Positions 1 through 7,955 of a DNA stretch of 64,000 bases are shown piece by piece. The stretch lies in assembly GCA_963750045.1 (NCBI GenBank), contig CAVVPD010000002.1, forward strand, positions 248,001 to 312,000, given 5' to 3'. The translations under genes and the position numbers were made by a program. Source of the DNA: DASUAS01 sp963750045. Its GTDB lineage: Bacteria; Actinomycetota; Acidimicrobiia; IMCC26256; DASPTH01. The notes beneath the pieces were generated by a model. The model was not told the origin of the DNA and searched no databases. It saw only the letters and a program-made list of their open reading frames with translations. Position 1 is the stretch's first letter, and the number at the start of each line of letters is the position of its first letter.

Positions 1-1
1 C

Positions 2-61
2 GAGCTGGGCCGACGGTTCGCGTACTACGGCGAGCGGTTCCCGATCGCGCAACCGCGGTAG
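2..61 (+). CDS. C-terminal end of an unidentified protein
   Basis: Only the last 19 codons of a reading frame entering from the left edge are visible; it ends in TAG. The tail (ELGRRFAYYGERFPIAQPR) is aromatic and basic and cannot be assigned to a family. Codon choice is GC-rich like the neighbours. It could be a chance open stretch, so confidence is low. Confidence 0.4.
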   Translation, partial: ELGRRFAYYGERFPIAQPR

Positions 62-191
62 CACCCCACGAGCCGACACGCTGTCTGCGCCCGGGCGGGC
101 GCATCGTCGCAGAACCACAACACGAACATCGTCCGGTCGCGATGTCCCCGGGAACACTCTGGGAGACAGACGCAACCGAAAGGGCGTTCCG

Positions 192-494
192 ATGCGACAC
201 GACAGACAGACGACGACGATGACCCCGCGGTTCGGTTCGGGTCGTTCCCGGCCCACGACCCGGCCCGGTGCCCCGTCGCGACCGCACGCGTCACCGGCAC
301 CGGTGGTCGTGGAGACCGAGACCCGCTACCTCGATCTCGACGGCGACGGTGTCCTCGACGCGGTCGAGACCGTCGAGACGGTGGTACCCGTCGACAACCC
401 CACGCAGGCCCCCCAGACCATCACGACGCTCTGGGCGGAGATCGGCGACGACGGCGCACCCCGTCGGGTGCTCACATCTTCGGTCGCGCCGTAG
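192..494 (+). CDS. Small hypothetical protein with an EF-hand-like DxDxDG motif
   Basis: A 100-residue protein beginning with ATG a few bases after a weak purine-rich stretch (gaaaggg). The first 45 residues are Arg/Pro/Ser/Thr rich and look disordered. Residues about 46-60 read RYLDLDGDGVLDAVE, a calcium-loop-like DxDxDG segment of the kind seen in dockerin and thrombospondin-3 repeats, followed by a beta-rich tail with no signal peptide or membrane segment. I do not recognise a family. The acidic motif in good codon usage argues that it is real; calcium binding is inference. It is followed by the broken DUF2254-like stretch. Confidence 0.5.
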   Translation: MRHDRQTTTMTPRFGSGRSRPTTRPGAPSRPHASPAPVVVETETRYLDLDGDGVLDAVETVETVVPVDNPTQAPQTITTLWAEIGDDGAPRRVLTSSVAP

Positions 495-545
495 CGGCTC
501 GGAAGCACGCATTGCCCGAATCGCCGTGGCCGGCGCCCCGACGTG

Positions 546-819
546 ACCAGCGCCGGCCCGGGGCCACACGATCCGATTCGAACGCAACGGCTGGATTCAG
601 CTGCTCGACCACCGTGTGCTCCTCGAAGCCGTTCCCGAGGGGACGACCGTGCGACTCGACACCGCGCCCGGCCGTGACGCGATCTCGGGGGCTCCCTGTG
701 CACCGTCTGGCCCGTCCCCGACGACGCCGACGAGATCTCACGACGCATGCTCGCGGCCACGAAGGGCGGCGAGACCCGCACGCTGCTACACCCGCCACTT
801 CGGTCCCCCGCAACCCTGA
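546..819 (+). pseudogene. Frameshifted remnant resembling the DUF2254 membrane-protein family
   Basis: One frame reads IRFERNGWIQLLDHRVLLEA and continues through a TVRLDTAPGRDAISG segment. It then loses its frame at a run of five G near 687-691, and coding character continues in the next frame as LCTVWPVPDDADEISRRML. The order of motifs (xGWIQxxDxxxLLxxA, then a short beta segment, then VWPV) recalls the cytoplasmic region of DUF2254 predicted membrane proteins, which are normally over 400 residues. No transmembrane part and no complete start are present. It is therefore either a decayed fragment or a badly sequenced end of a gene. The family match is from memory and uncertain. Confidence 0.35.
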
Positions 820-847
820 GCGGCGGGCGCCAGTGCTCGGCCGATGC

Positions 848-1210
848 TCATGCCGCCCGGGTCGTGGGCTCGGCCGGCGCCCCGGCCAACGCGGCCCGGA
901 GCACCTCCCGGACGCTCGGGGCATCGGACTCGGACACCCGGTTGGCGGCGAGCACGCCCTCGACCATGTCGGTGACGGCGTCCTCGAACGGGCGGCCCCG
1001 CAGCCGGACCGACACCACCGCGCCGCCGGGGTAGCGCCGGATGGTGCGGGTGGCCCCCGGGACCCGAGGCGGGCAGCGGAAGGCGGGAACCGCGAGGCCC
1101 GCCGCGTGGGTCGCCGCGCCGAGGCGCCGCGCGAAGTCGGCGAAGCGCATGGCTGGGAGCTCAGTGGGGAGGCCGTTCACGGTCACGAGCTTCGCACCGG
1201 GGTGTGACAC
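848..1210 (-). CDS. Hypothetical protein, 120 aa
   Basis: A GTG-started protein (MSHPGAKLVTVNGLPTELPA) divergent from the MATE transporter, with only 34 bp between the two starts. The central part (PAFRCPPRVPGATRTIRRYP, then GAVVSVRLRGRPFEDAVTDM) alternates beta-like and helical segments. It ends in an Ala-rich helix. There is no signal peptide, membrane segment or catalytic motif that I recognise. Length, codon bias and the compact fold-like pattern support a real cytosolic protein. The shared intergenic region suggests co-regulation with the exporter, but that is only positional. Confidence 0.6.
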   Translation of the reverse strand: MSHPGAKLVTVNGLPTELPAMRFADFARRLGAATHAAGLAVPAFRCPPRVPGATRTIRRYPGGAVVSVRLRGRPFEDAVTDMVEGVLAANRVSESDAPSVREVLRAALAGAPAEPTTRAA

Positions 1211-1244
1211 TCATCCCATCCCCCGTTTCCGGGAAGATGGGTGG

Positions 1245-2573
1245 ATGCGGGTGACGCGCGGGAGTCCTCATGACCGCGAGATCGTGAGGCTCGCGGTGCC
1301 GGCCCTCGGCGCGCTGGCGGCGGAACCCCTCTACCTCCTCGCGGACACTGCCATCGTCGGGCACCTCGGCACCCGGCCGCTCGCCGGTCTGGCGGTGGCC
1401 GGGTCGGTCCTCACCGCGGCGTTCACCGTGTTCAACTTCCTCGCCTACTCGACCACCGCCGCCGTCGCCCGCCACGTCGGCGCCGGGAACCGCCGGGACG
1501 CGGCCGAGACCGGCGTGGACGGCTGCTGGCTCGCCATCGGGCTCGGCATCACCCTCACCGTGCTCGGGCTCGTGCTCGCGCCCGTGATCACCGACGTCAT
1601 GGGCGCGTCGGCGAACGTCGCGCCGTACGCGGTCACCTACCTGCGCATCAGCATCCTCGGCGCGCCGGCGCTGCTGCTCGCGCTCGCCGGTACCGGCTAC
1701 CTGCGCGGGATGCAGGACACCCGCACCACGCTGGTGATCGCGGTCGCAGCCAACTCCGCCAACCTCCTCGTCGAGCTCCTCTTCGTGTACGCGCTCCACC
1801 TCGGCATCGCGGGGTCCGCATGGGGCACCGTGCTCGCGCAGTACGGCGCGGCGATCGCCTACCTCGCGATCGTCGGCCACACGGCGCGGACCGAGGGCGC
1901 CTCGGTCAGGCCGCACCCGGCGGGGATCCGAGCCAACGCTTCCGTCGGCAGCCGTCTCGTGGTGCGCACTGCCTCGCTCATCGTCGCGCTGCTCACTGCG
2001 ACCGCGATCGCGTCGCGCATCAGCGACGATGCGGTGGCCGCTCACCAGATCTGCATGCAGATCTTCCTCTTCCTCGCGCTCTCACTCGACGCGTTGGCGA
2101 TCGCGGGCCAGGCCATGGTGGGGCGCTTCCTCGGCGCCTCGAGCGGGTACGACGCGCGCGCCGTCGGGCGGCGGTTGCTCGAGCTGGGAGCCGTCGTCGG
2201 GGTGGGGTTCGGCCTTGCGGTGATGCTGCTGAGGCCGTGGCTGGCCGGGCTGTTCACCAACGATCCAGGGGTGCGTCACCTGGCGCTGGAGGTGCTGTGG
2301 ATCGTGGCCGCACTCCAACCGCTCGCGGCGCTCGTGTTCGTGCTCGACGGGGTGCTGATCGGCGCGGGCGACGCGGGCTATCTCGCGCTCGCCATGCTCG
2401 TGGCGACCGTCGGGGTGTACCTGCCGGCGGCCCTGCTCGTCGCCGGGCTCGGCGGCGGGCTCGTCTGGCTGTGGGGTGCGCTGTCACTGTGGATGCTGGC
2501 CCGGTTCGTGGGCATGGCCGCCCGCTTCCGAACATCACGTTGGGCGGTCGCGGGCGCGGTGCGTCCCGCGTGA
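1245..2573 (+). CDS. MATE family efflux transporter (DinF/NorM-like)
   Basis: A 442-residue membrane protein of the multidrug and toxin extrusion family, which exports cationic compounds in exchange for Na+ or H+. The N-terminus REIVRLAVPALGALAAEPLY followed by LLADTAIVGHLG is the hallmark first helix and loop of the DinF subgroup. About twelve hydrophobic segments follow, in two similar halves, and the length is normal for the family. The frame is open upstream to 1041, but the ATG at 1245 is chosen because family similarity starts there and the upstream part overlaps the divergent gene. The substrate cannot be told from sequence. Confidence 0.88.
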   Translation: MRVTRGSPHDREIVRLAVPALGALAAEPLYLLADTAIVGHLGTRPLAGLAVAGSVLTAAFTVFNFLAYSTTAAVARHVGAGNRRDAAETGVDGCWLAIGLGITLTVLGLVLAPVITDVMGASANVAPYAVTYLRISILGAPALLLALAGTGYLRGMQDTRTTLVIAVAANSANLLVELLFVYALHLGIAGSAWGTVLAQYGAAIAYLAIVGHTARTEGASVRPHPAGIRANASVGSRLVVRTASLIVALLTATAIASRISDDAVAAHQICMQIFLFLALSLDALAIAGQAMVGRFLGASSGYDARAVGRRLLELGAVVGVGFGLAVMLLRPWLAGLFTNDPGVRHLALEVLWIVAALQPLAALVFVLDGVLIGAGDAGYLALAMLVATVGVYLPAALLVAGLGGGLVWLWGALSLWMLARFVGMAARFRTSRWAVAGAVRPA

Positions 2574-2613
2574 CCGGTTTGCGTGGAACCCGCTGAGACG
2601 CTTTCCTGGACCG

Positions 2614-3507
2614 ATGTCCGCGTCCGACCCCCCGCTGCACCTGGTCACGACCGGCGCGGCCGCGGCCGGGATGTCGGAGCGCGTCGCCGTCTCCGGGGTC
2701 GGCGACGGCGACCCCGACGAAGAGCCCCTGAGCGTCGACGCCTGGGGTCGCAGCGAGGCGGTGCGCGCGCTGGCCCGCGCCCTCTACGACCCGGTCTACC
2801 GCTACTGGTTGCGCACAGAATGGGAGGGCCTGGAGCACGTCCCGCTCGAGGGCGGCGCGCTGCTCGTGGCCAACCACGGTGGCGCCATCCCCTCGGACGC
2901 GCCGGTCGTGATGCACGGCATCGAACGGGAGCTGCTCCGTCCGGTCTACGGCCTGGGCGAGAACCTGTTCCGTTCGCTGCCGGTGTTCGGCACCCTGTGG
3001 TCGCGCGCCGGAGGCGTGCCCGCCCATCCCGACAACGCGTACCGGTTGCTCCACGACGACGGGCAACTCGTGCTCGTCTTCCCTGAGGGCACCAAGGCGA
3101 CCGGCAAGCTGGTGCGTGACCGCTACCAGCTGCACCGCTTCGGGCGCGGCGGCTTCGTGGAGATCGCCATGCGAGCGGGCGTGCCCGTGGTCCCGATGGC
3201 GATCATGGGCAACGAGGAAGCCATGCCGATCCTGTGGAAGAGTCGACGCCTCGCGAAGCTGCTCGGGCTCCCCTACTTCCCCATCACCGCGAACCAGTTC
3301 GTGTACGGCCCGGTCCTCGGCTACGTGGTGCCGCTCCCCGCCAAGTTCCGCATTCGCGTCCTCCCGCCGGTGACCTTCGACGTGCCACCCGGTCAGGCGC
3401 GCTACAACCGCGGCGTCGTGATGGAAGAGGCGGAGCGCATCCGGGCGCTCATCCAGACCGAGGTCGACGACATGCTGCGCGAGCGCCACAGCGTGTGGCT
3501 CGGCTGA
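2614..3507 (+). CDS. Lysophospholipid acyltransferase family protein
   Basis: A 297-residue protein of the PlsC/LPLAT superfamily, which transfers acyl chains to glycerolipids at the membrane. It shows the NHGGAIPSDAP block (catalytic His and Asp, in the wider His-x6-Asp spacing of the MGAT-like branch), the acceptor-binding FPEGTK block and a following GFVEIAMRAGVPVVP strand. The N-terminal 60 residues are variable and acidic. It lies 8 bp before the epimerase and is probably co-transcribed with it. A comparable acyltransferase/epimerase pair occurs in mycobacteria (Rv0502/galE2). The acceptor substrate is unknown. Confidence 0.85.
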   Translation: MSASDPPLHLVTTGAAAAGMSERVAVSGVGDGDPDEEPLSVDAWGRSEAVRALARALYDPVYRYWLRTEWEGLEHVPLEGGALLVANHGGAIPSDAPVVMHGIERELLRPVYGLGENLFRSLPVFGTLWSRAGGVPAHPDNAYRLLHDDGQLVLVFPEGTKATGKLVRDRYQLHRFGRGGFVEIAMRAGVPVVPMAIMGNEEAMPILWKSRRLAKLLGLPYFPITANQFVYGPVLGYVVPLPAKFRIRVLPPVTFDVPPGQARYNRGVVMEEAERIRALIQTEVDDMLRERHSVWLG

Positions 3508-3515
3508 GGCGACCG

Positions 3516-4550
3516 TTGCGCGTCCTGGTCACCGGGCTCGGCACCTTCTGGGGGAGCCGGATCGCGCAGCTGCTCGAAGCGCGCCCCGAGGTCGAGGTGG
3601 TCGTCGGGGTCGACACGCGCGAGCCGCGCCTGCCGCTCGAGCGCACGGAGTTCGTCAAGGCCGACGCGTCCTATCGCATCCTCCAACGTCTGGTGCGCGC
3701 GACCCAGGTCGACACCGTGCTGCACACCCACCTCGAGTTCGACTCCACGCGGATCACCAGCCGGCAACTCCACGAGTTCAACGTGATCGGCACGATGAAC
3801 CTGCTCGCGGCCGCGGCGGCCGAGGGCAGCGCGGTGCGGAAGGTCGTCCTCAAGACCTCGACGCTCGTCTACGGCTCGAACTTCGACGACCCGTACTTCT
3901 TCCGCGAATCGACCCGCCGCACGCACCCGCCGAAGACGCCGATGGAGCGGTCGCTCGTCGAGATCGACGGACTCGTGCGAGACTTCACCGACGACAACCC
4001 CGACGTATCGGTCACGTCGTTGCGCTTCGCCAACGTGTTGGGCGACGACCTCACGACCGTGTTCTCCCGGATGCTGCGCTTGCCGGTCGTGCCCGAGGTG
4101 TTCGGGTTCGATCCCCGGTTGCAGTTCGTCCACGAGGACGACGTGACCGGCGCACTCCAGCACGCTGCCGTCAACGACGTGTCCGGCACGTTCAACGTCG
4201 CCGGGCCCGGCATCGTCACCTGGAGCGAGGCGTGCCGCGTCGTCGGGCGCCGCCGCATCGCCATGCCCCCGCTGATGACGGGCGCGGCCGCGGTCCCGAT
4301 GCGGCTGCTGCGCGTGATCGACATCCCGCCCGAGGTGCTCAGCCTCCTCCGCTACGGCCGCGGGGTCGACACCACCGCCTTCGTCGACGCCGGCTTCGAG
4401 TACCGATACACCACGCCGGCGACCGTCGAGGCGTTCGCGAGCGCACGCCGGCTCGAGCGAGTGGTCGGCGTGCCACCCGCGTACGAATACGAGCGCGACG
4501 TGGAGCACTTCTTCCGCAACTCGCGAGCAGTGGTGCGGCCCGACGCCTGA
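3516..4550 (+). CDS. NAD-dependent epimerase/dehydratase (extended SDR)
   Basis: A 344-residue extended short-chain dehydrogenase. A TTG start 8 bp after the acyltransferase stop is chosen because the Rossmann strand RVLVTGLGTFWGSRIA must be N-terminal; its TGxxxxG pattern binds NAD(P). Later blocks are VLKTSTLVYG, RFANVLG and a C-terminal sugar-binding-like region. The usual YxxxK catalytic tyrosine is not obvious: the position after STLVYG reads DDPYFFRES, so it may be an atypical member, like several actinobacterial GalE-related proteins of unknown substrate. It is convergent with the acetyltransferase gene, with only 4 bp between stops. Confidence 0.82.
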   Translation: MRVLVTGLGTFWGSRIAQLLEARPEVEVVVGVDTREPRLPLERTEFVKADASYRILQRLVRATQVDTVLHTHLEFDSTRITSRQLHEFNVIGTMNLLAAAAAEGSAVRKVVLKTSTLVYGSNFDDPYFFRESTRRTHPPKTPMERSLVEIDGLVRDFTDDNPDVSVTSLRFANVLGDDLTTVFSRMLRLPVVPEVFGFDPRLQFVHEDDVTGALQHAAVNDVSGTFNVAGPGIVTWSEACRVVGRRRIAMPPLMTGAAAVPMRLLRVIDIPPEVLSLLRYGRGVDTTAFVDAGFEYRYTTPATVEAFASARRLERVVGVPPAYEYERDVEHFFRNSRAVVRPDA

Positions 4551-4554
4551 GCGT

Positions 4555-5181
4555 TCAGGTGAAGAAGCGCTGCTCGAACTCGGCGCGACGCTCGTCCCAC
4601 TCTTCGCGGGTGATCGCGTAGCGGACGTGGTCTTCCCAGACGCCCTGGATCTGGAGGAAGCGGACGGCCGTCCCCTCGTCTCGCAGCCCGAGCTTGGCCA
4701 CGACCCGGTGGCTCTTGGAGTTGCGGGGCACGATCGCCGCCTCCATCCGGTGCAGGCCCAGCTCCTCGAATCCGTAGCGGAGCACGACGGCGACGGCATC
4801 GGGCGTGTAGCCCATCCCGGCGTGCTTCTCGTCGATCCAGTAGCCGATGAAGCACGACTGGAACGGTCCGCGCAGGAGGCTCCCGAGGCTCACCTCACCG
4901 ATGAGCGTGCCGTCACGCAGGAACGTGCCGAACCCGTAGGCCGTGTCGAACTGACGCTGGCGCTCCCACGCGCCGCATCGGGCACGGAAGGCGTCGCGGT
5001 CGATGATCGGGTCCCGGGTCCCGAGCTCCGGGAGCGGCTCCCAGGGCTCGAGCCAGTCACGGCTGCGGATGCGGATCTCGCGCCACGCATCGTGATCACG
5101 CGCCTCGAGCGGGCGCAGCATCACACGCGGACCCACGAGCGACGTGTCACGGCGTCCTCTCATCGGGCGAAGGATATTCAT
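4555..5181 (-). CDS. GNAT N-acetyltransferase, RimJ/RimL type
   Basis: A 208-residue acetyl-CoA-dependent N-acetyltransferase similar to ribosomal-protein-alanine acetyltransferases. It carries the LRPLEARDHDAWREIR opening, the IGEVSL strand, the acetyl-CoA-binding GMGYTPDAVAVVLRYGFEEL region (motif A) and the LGLHRMEAAIVPRNSKSHRV region (motif B). Two ATG starts are possible: 5181, and 5163 (MRGRRDTSL). The first lies only 12 bp from the divergent orn start, which makes the shorter form attractive. The acceptor, whether ribosomal protein or small molecule, is unknown. Confidence 0.85.
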   Translation of the reverse strand: MNILRPMRGRRDTSLVGPRVMLRPLEARDHDAWREIRIRSRDWLEPWEPLPELGTRDPIIDRDAFRARCGAWERQRQFDTAYGFGTFLRDGTLIGEVSLGSLLRGPFQSCFIGYWIDEKHAGMGYTPDAVAVVLRYGFEELGLHRMEAAIVPRNSKSHRVVAKLGLRDEGTAVRFLQIQGVWEDHVRYAITREEWDERRAEFEQRFFT

Positions 5182-5193
5182 TAGCCTGACCCG

Positions 5194-5799
5194 ATGCCCA
5201 CGAACCCGCCTCCCCCGGTGACGGCCGTCGACGACGACCGCCTGGTGTGGCTCGATCTCGAGATGACCGGCCTCGACGTGACCCGCCACGTGATCGTCGA
5301 GGTCGCCGCGCTCGTCACCGACGGCCAGCTCGAGCCGCTCGACGAAGGGATCGACGTGATCGTCCACCAGCCACCTGCCGCACTTGCGGAGATGGACGAC
5401 TTCGTGCGGAAGATGCACACCCGCTCGGGCCTGGTCGGGGAGATCGAGGCGTCCACGGTGCCGCTGGCCGAAGCAGGCAGGCGGGCACTCGAGTACATCC
5501 GTCGCCACGTGCCCGAAGCCGGCGTGGCGCCCATGTGCGGCAACTCGATCGGCGTCGACCGGCGCTTCCTCGACCACCAGCTCCCCGAGCTGGATCAGTT
5601 CCTGCACTATCGGAGCATCGACGTGTCGAGCTTCAAGGAGCTGTGCCGGCGGTGGTACCCCGCGGTCTACAAGCAGCGCCCCCACAAGGCGGAGACGCAT
5701 CGCGCGCTGGCCGACGTACGCGAGTCGATTGCCGAGCTGCGCTACTACCGCGAGCACATGTTGCGGCCCGCCGCCGATCCGGCGCCGGAGCCGAGCTGA
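5194..5799 (+). CDS. orn: Oligoribonuclease
   Basis: A 201-residue 3'-5' exoribonuclease that degrades di- to pentanucleotides, including pGpG from cyclic-di-GMP turnover. The DEDDh exonuclease residues are visible: LVWLDLEMTGLD near residue 20, GNSIGVDRRFLDHQ in the middle and HKAETHRALADVRESI near the end. Length is typical. The start is only 12 bp from the divergent acetyltransferase start; a TATTCA hexamer at 5175-5180 could be its -10 box, giving a very short leader. A GC hairpin (5801-5818) follows the stop. The GGDEF/EAL protein elsewhere in the window makes cyclic-di-GMP turnover relevant. Confidence 0.93.
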   Translation: MPTNPPPPVTAVDDDRLVWLDLEMTGLDVTRHVIVEVAALVTDGQLEPLDEGIDVIVHQPPAALAEMDDFVRKMHTRSGLVGEIEASTVPLAEAGRRALEYIRRHVPEAGVAPMCGNSIGVDRRFLDHQLPELDQFLHYRSIDVSSFKELCRRWYPAVYKQRPHKAETHRALADVRESIAELRYYREHMLRPAADPAPEPS

Positions 5800-5901
5800 C
5801 GCCGCGTTCCGGCGCGGCGACTCAGACCCACAGGGAGCGGGCTCCCGGGATCTACGCCATCACGGACGCGTCACCCGGCCCCAGTCTCCGACACCTGCCG
5901 C

Positions 5902-5945
5902 TTGACTCCCTATCAGCGATAGGCAATACTCCTATCATCGATAGG
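5902..5945 (+). promoter_or_regulatory. TetR promoter with two palindromic operators
   Basis: A sigma-70-like promoter is visible: TTGACT at 5902-5907, a 17-bp spacer and AATACT at 5925-5930. Two near-identical palindromes CCTATCANCGATAGG lie at 5909-5923 (inside the spacer) and 5931-5945 (just after the -10 box), with centres 22 bp apart, two helical turns. The TetR gene starts 12 bp further on. This is the classical layout of an autorepressed tetR promoter, so a dimer pair binding here would block RNA polymerase. Binding by the adjacent regulator is inference from position. Confidence 0.8.
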
Positions 5946-5956
5946 GAGAGTGGTGC

Positions 5957-6538
5957 GTGACGAGAACCGTTGCCCAGCGTCGTGAGGCTCGGATCGGCGA
6001 GATCGTCGCCTGCGCCTGGAAGCTCGCACGGGAGCACGGCATCGCCGGGGTGTCGCTCCACGCACTGGCGCGTGAGGTGGGAATTCGCCAGCCGTCGTTG
6101 TACGAATACTTCGATTCGAAGCACGATCTCTACGACGCGATGTTCTCCGACGGCAACCGGCAGCTCCTCGAGCGCCTCGACGCCGTCGAGCTGCCAGAGG
6201 ACTCCCGGGCGGCGCTCAAGAAGGTCCTCCGCGCGTTCATCGACTTCGCGCTCGAAGATCCGGCTCGCTGCGAGCTGCTCTTCGAGCGCCACGTCCCCGG
6301 CTTCACACCCACACCCGCGTCCTACGCCCTCGCCGACGAGGCGCTCGGCCGAGTCGTCACGGTGATGGGCGACGCCGGCGTGACCGACCAAGGCGACATC
6401 GACTGCCTCGTCGCCGTGACCGCCGGCCTCATGGAAGCCCAGTTGGCCAACGACCCAGGTGGCGACCGCTGGGTCCGTCATCTCGACCGGATGATCGATC
6501 TGCATCTCGACGATGCCCACCAAAGGAGCCCCCGATGA
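5957..6538 (+). CDS. TetR family transcriptional regulator
   Basis: A 193-residue regulator with a GTG start directly after the operator pair and a GGGAGAG ribosome site. The N-terminal helix-turn-helix is clear: GIAGVSLHALAREVGIRQPS followed by LYEYFDSKHDLYDAMF, the canonical TetR DNA-binding signature. The remainder is a helical ligand-binding and dimerisation domain of unknown specificity, of the kind with a WHG-like C-terminal domain. Its last codons overlap the next start (ATGA), so it is co-transcribed with the SRPBCC protein, which is probably its main target. The inducer is unknown. Confidence 0.9.
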   Translation: MTRTVAQRREARIGEIVACAWKLAREHGIAGVSLHALAREVGIRQPSLYEYFDSKHDLYDAMFSDGNRQLLERLDAVELPEDSRAALKKVLRAFIDFALEDPARCELLFERHVPGFTPTPASYALADEALGRVVTVMGDAGVTDQGDIDCLVAVTAGLMEAQLANDPGGDRWVRHLDRMIDLHLDDAHQRSPR

Positions 6539-7029
6539 TCCAGGATCTCGATCACGACAGTGTGAGCCTGCACATGCGGGCACACCCCGACGGTATCTAC
6601 GGCCTCGTCGCGGACGTGACCCGCACGCCCGAGTTCAGCCCTGAGATCGTCGAGTGCCGGTGGCTCGACGGCGCGACCGGGCCCGCCGTCGGAGCCCGCT
6701 TCAAGGGACGCAACAAGATGCCGAACCGGCCTGCGTTCAGCAACAAGCCAGTGGTGACCATCGTTGACCCCGGCCGCGCCTTCGCCTTCTCCCGCACCGA
6801 GCCGTTCGGCGGTACGGTCGAGTGGCGGTACGACTTCGCGCCGGACGGCGACGGCACCATCGTGACGGAGTCGTACACGGTCACCAAGCCGGTCTCTCGG
6901 ATCGGCTGGTTCATCATCGGAACGCTGTTCGCGCGCAAGGACCGCCGAACCGACCTGCATCGCGGTATGGAGCAGACGCTGGAGCGTCTCCGCCGAGTCG
7001 CCGAGCGCGAGAGCACACCCACGGCGTAG
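6535..7029 (+). CDS. SRPBCC (START/polyketide cyclase-like) family protein
   Basis: A 164-residue protein of the helix-grip SRPBCC fold. The sequence opens with a strand, then ADVTRTPEFSPEIVECRWLD (the VxxxxxWPxWxP-like helix and strand) and continues through GARFKGRNKMP and a long amphipathic C-terminal helix (RTDLHRGMEQTLERLRRVAE). The fold makes a hydrophobic cavity that binds lipids, polyketides or aromatic compounds. Its start overlaps the TetR stop by 4 bp, so it is controlled by the upstream operator pair. A role in sensing or handling a hydrophobic compound is plausible but not shown. Confidence 0.85.
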   Translation: MIQDLDHDSVSLHMRAHPDGIYGLVADVTRTPEFSPEIVECRWLDGATGPAVGARFKGRNKMPNRPAFSNKPVVTIVDPGRAFAFSRTEPFGGTVEWRYDFAPDGDGTIVTESYTVTKPVSRIGWFIIGTLFARKDRRTDLHRGMEQTLERLRRVAERESTPTA

Positions 7030-7212
7030 ACCACGGCACACCGCCGAGGCCGCCGCCCGGCTGATCGTCGACGAAAGGCGCCCAGATCGACGGCTCTTGG
7101 CGCGCTCACCTCGTCGACCGGGCTTCTGTGCGTTCCAGGGCGATCGAGCGAGAGCACGCTGGGGTGTGCGTGCGAGAACCCTCCCGAGCGCGCCATGCGG
7201 TTGGAGGGCTGT

Positions 7213-7650
7213 CTAGCGGGGTTCAGGTCGTTGGTGTTCAGCTCGTTGCGCTTCATAACGATCTCGGCTGACGGATTCGGCGCGCCGACGCTCGATGTAA
7301 TCGATGAGTGCGTGGACGAGCAGTGCAAACAGTGCGTACATGACGATCGCGAAGAGGAGCGACACGTCGAGCACCGAGTCGCCGTTGACGTGTGAGGGGA
7401 AGATGCCACGGAAGGGTGCAGTGACGCGGCTGGCGCTGCGATAGACCCACTGAGCGAAGCCGCTGCTCGGATTGGCCCCGAACAGTTGGAGCACGAAGGC
7501 GAGCGTCGCGATCACGATGGCGACGAGCGCGAACGCGTAGACGAACCAGACGATCGCTCGGCCGACACCCCACGCGACCGTGCGGCCGCTGCTCTTGGTC
7601 GGCGGCGGCTCGTATGAGCTTGGGGACCGCTCGGGGTCGTACGCAGCCAC
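7213..7650 (-). CDS. Membrane protein with two transmembrane segments (YggT-like)
   Basis: A 145-residue protein with a GTG start 7 bp after a strong ribosome site (GGAGGGGAGGG). The first 27 residues are polar. Hydrophobic helices lie at about 28-55 (AIVWFVYAFALVAIVIATLA, continuing) and 93-115 (DVSLLFAIVMYALFALLVHA), joined by a segment with FRGIFPS. The loop NPSSGFAQWVYRSASRVTAP resembles YggT/CCB3-type proteins, whose bacterial role is unclear. A charged tail rich in Arg, Glu and Gln ends the protein, probably in the cytoplasm. The downstream 180 bp contain nothing recognisable. Confidence 0.72.
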   Translation of the reverse strand: MAAYDPERSPSSYEPPPTKSSGRTVAWGVGRAIVWFVYAFALVAIVIATLAFVLQLFGANPSSGFAQWVYRSASRVTAPFRGIFPSHVNGDSVLDVSLLFAIVMYALFALLVHALIDYIERRRAESVSRDRYEAQRAEHQRPEPR

Positions 7651-7955
7651 GGATGCCCTCCCCTCCGGAGGCGACGCCCTCTCGCGAACACGGACTTCCG
7701 AACCGGAGCACCACGCCTCTGCGGTGAGACCCTACGCGCTGATTCGATCACTCGCTGGCACCTAGAGGTCCGTCACGTGCCACCGCGGCCGGGACCGAGT
7801 CCACGACGGCGCGACCCATCGGGTCCATCGACCTGAGATCGTTCCCATGGCGGTGGCGAAAAGAGGCGGATGACGACCGATGTCGCTCCGACAGTTGCCG
7901 TGCCACGCCGCACGAACGCCTCGGGCGTGATCACGTAGCCGACGATCGGGGACGG
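7651..7955. other. Intergenic stretch with no recognised gene
   Basis: About 305 bp between the DUF952 stop and the start of the two-helix membrane protein, both on the minus strand. It includes the purine-rich ribosome site of the latter. A short minus-strand frame beginning YVITPEAFVRRGTATVGATS has coding-like composition and could be a fragment, but it has no start, family match or conserved motif that I can name. No tRNA or strong terminator was seen. Confidence 0.5.

Noticed and set aside
5801..5818. Rho-independent terminator after orn
   Set aside because: A 6-bp GC hairpin exists, but it is short and has no T-run; in DNA this GC-rich such hairpins are frequent by chance, so it is mentioned only in the orn entry.
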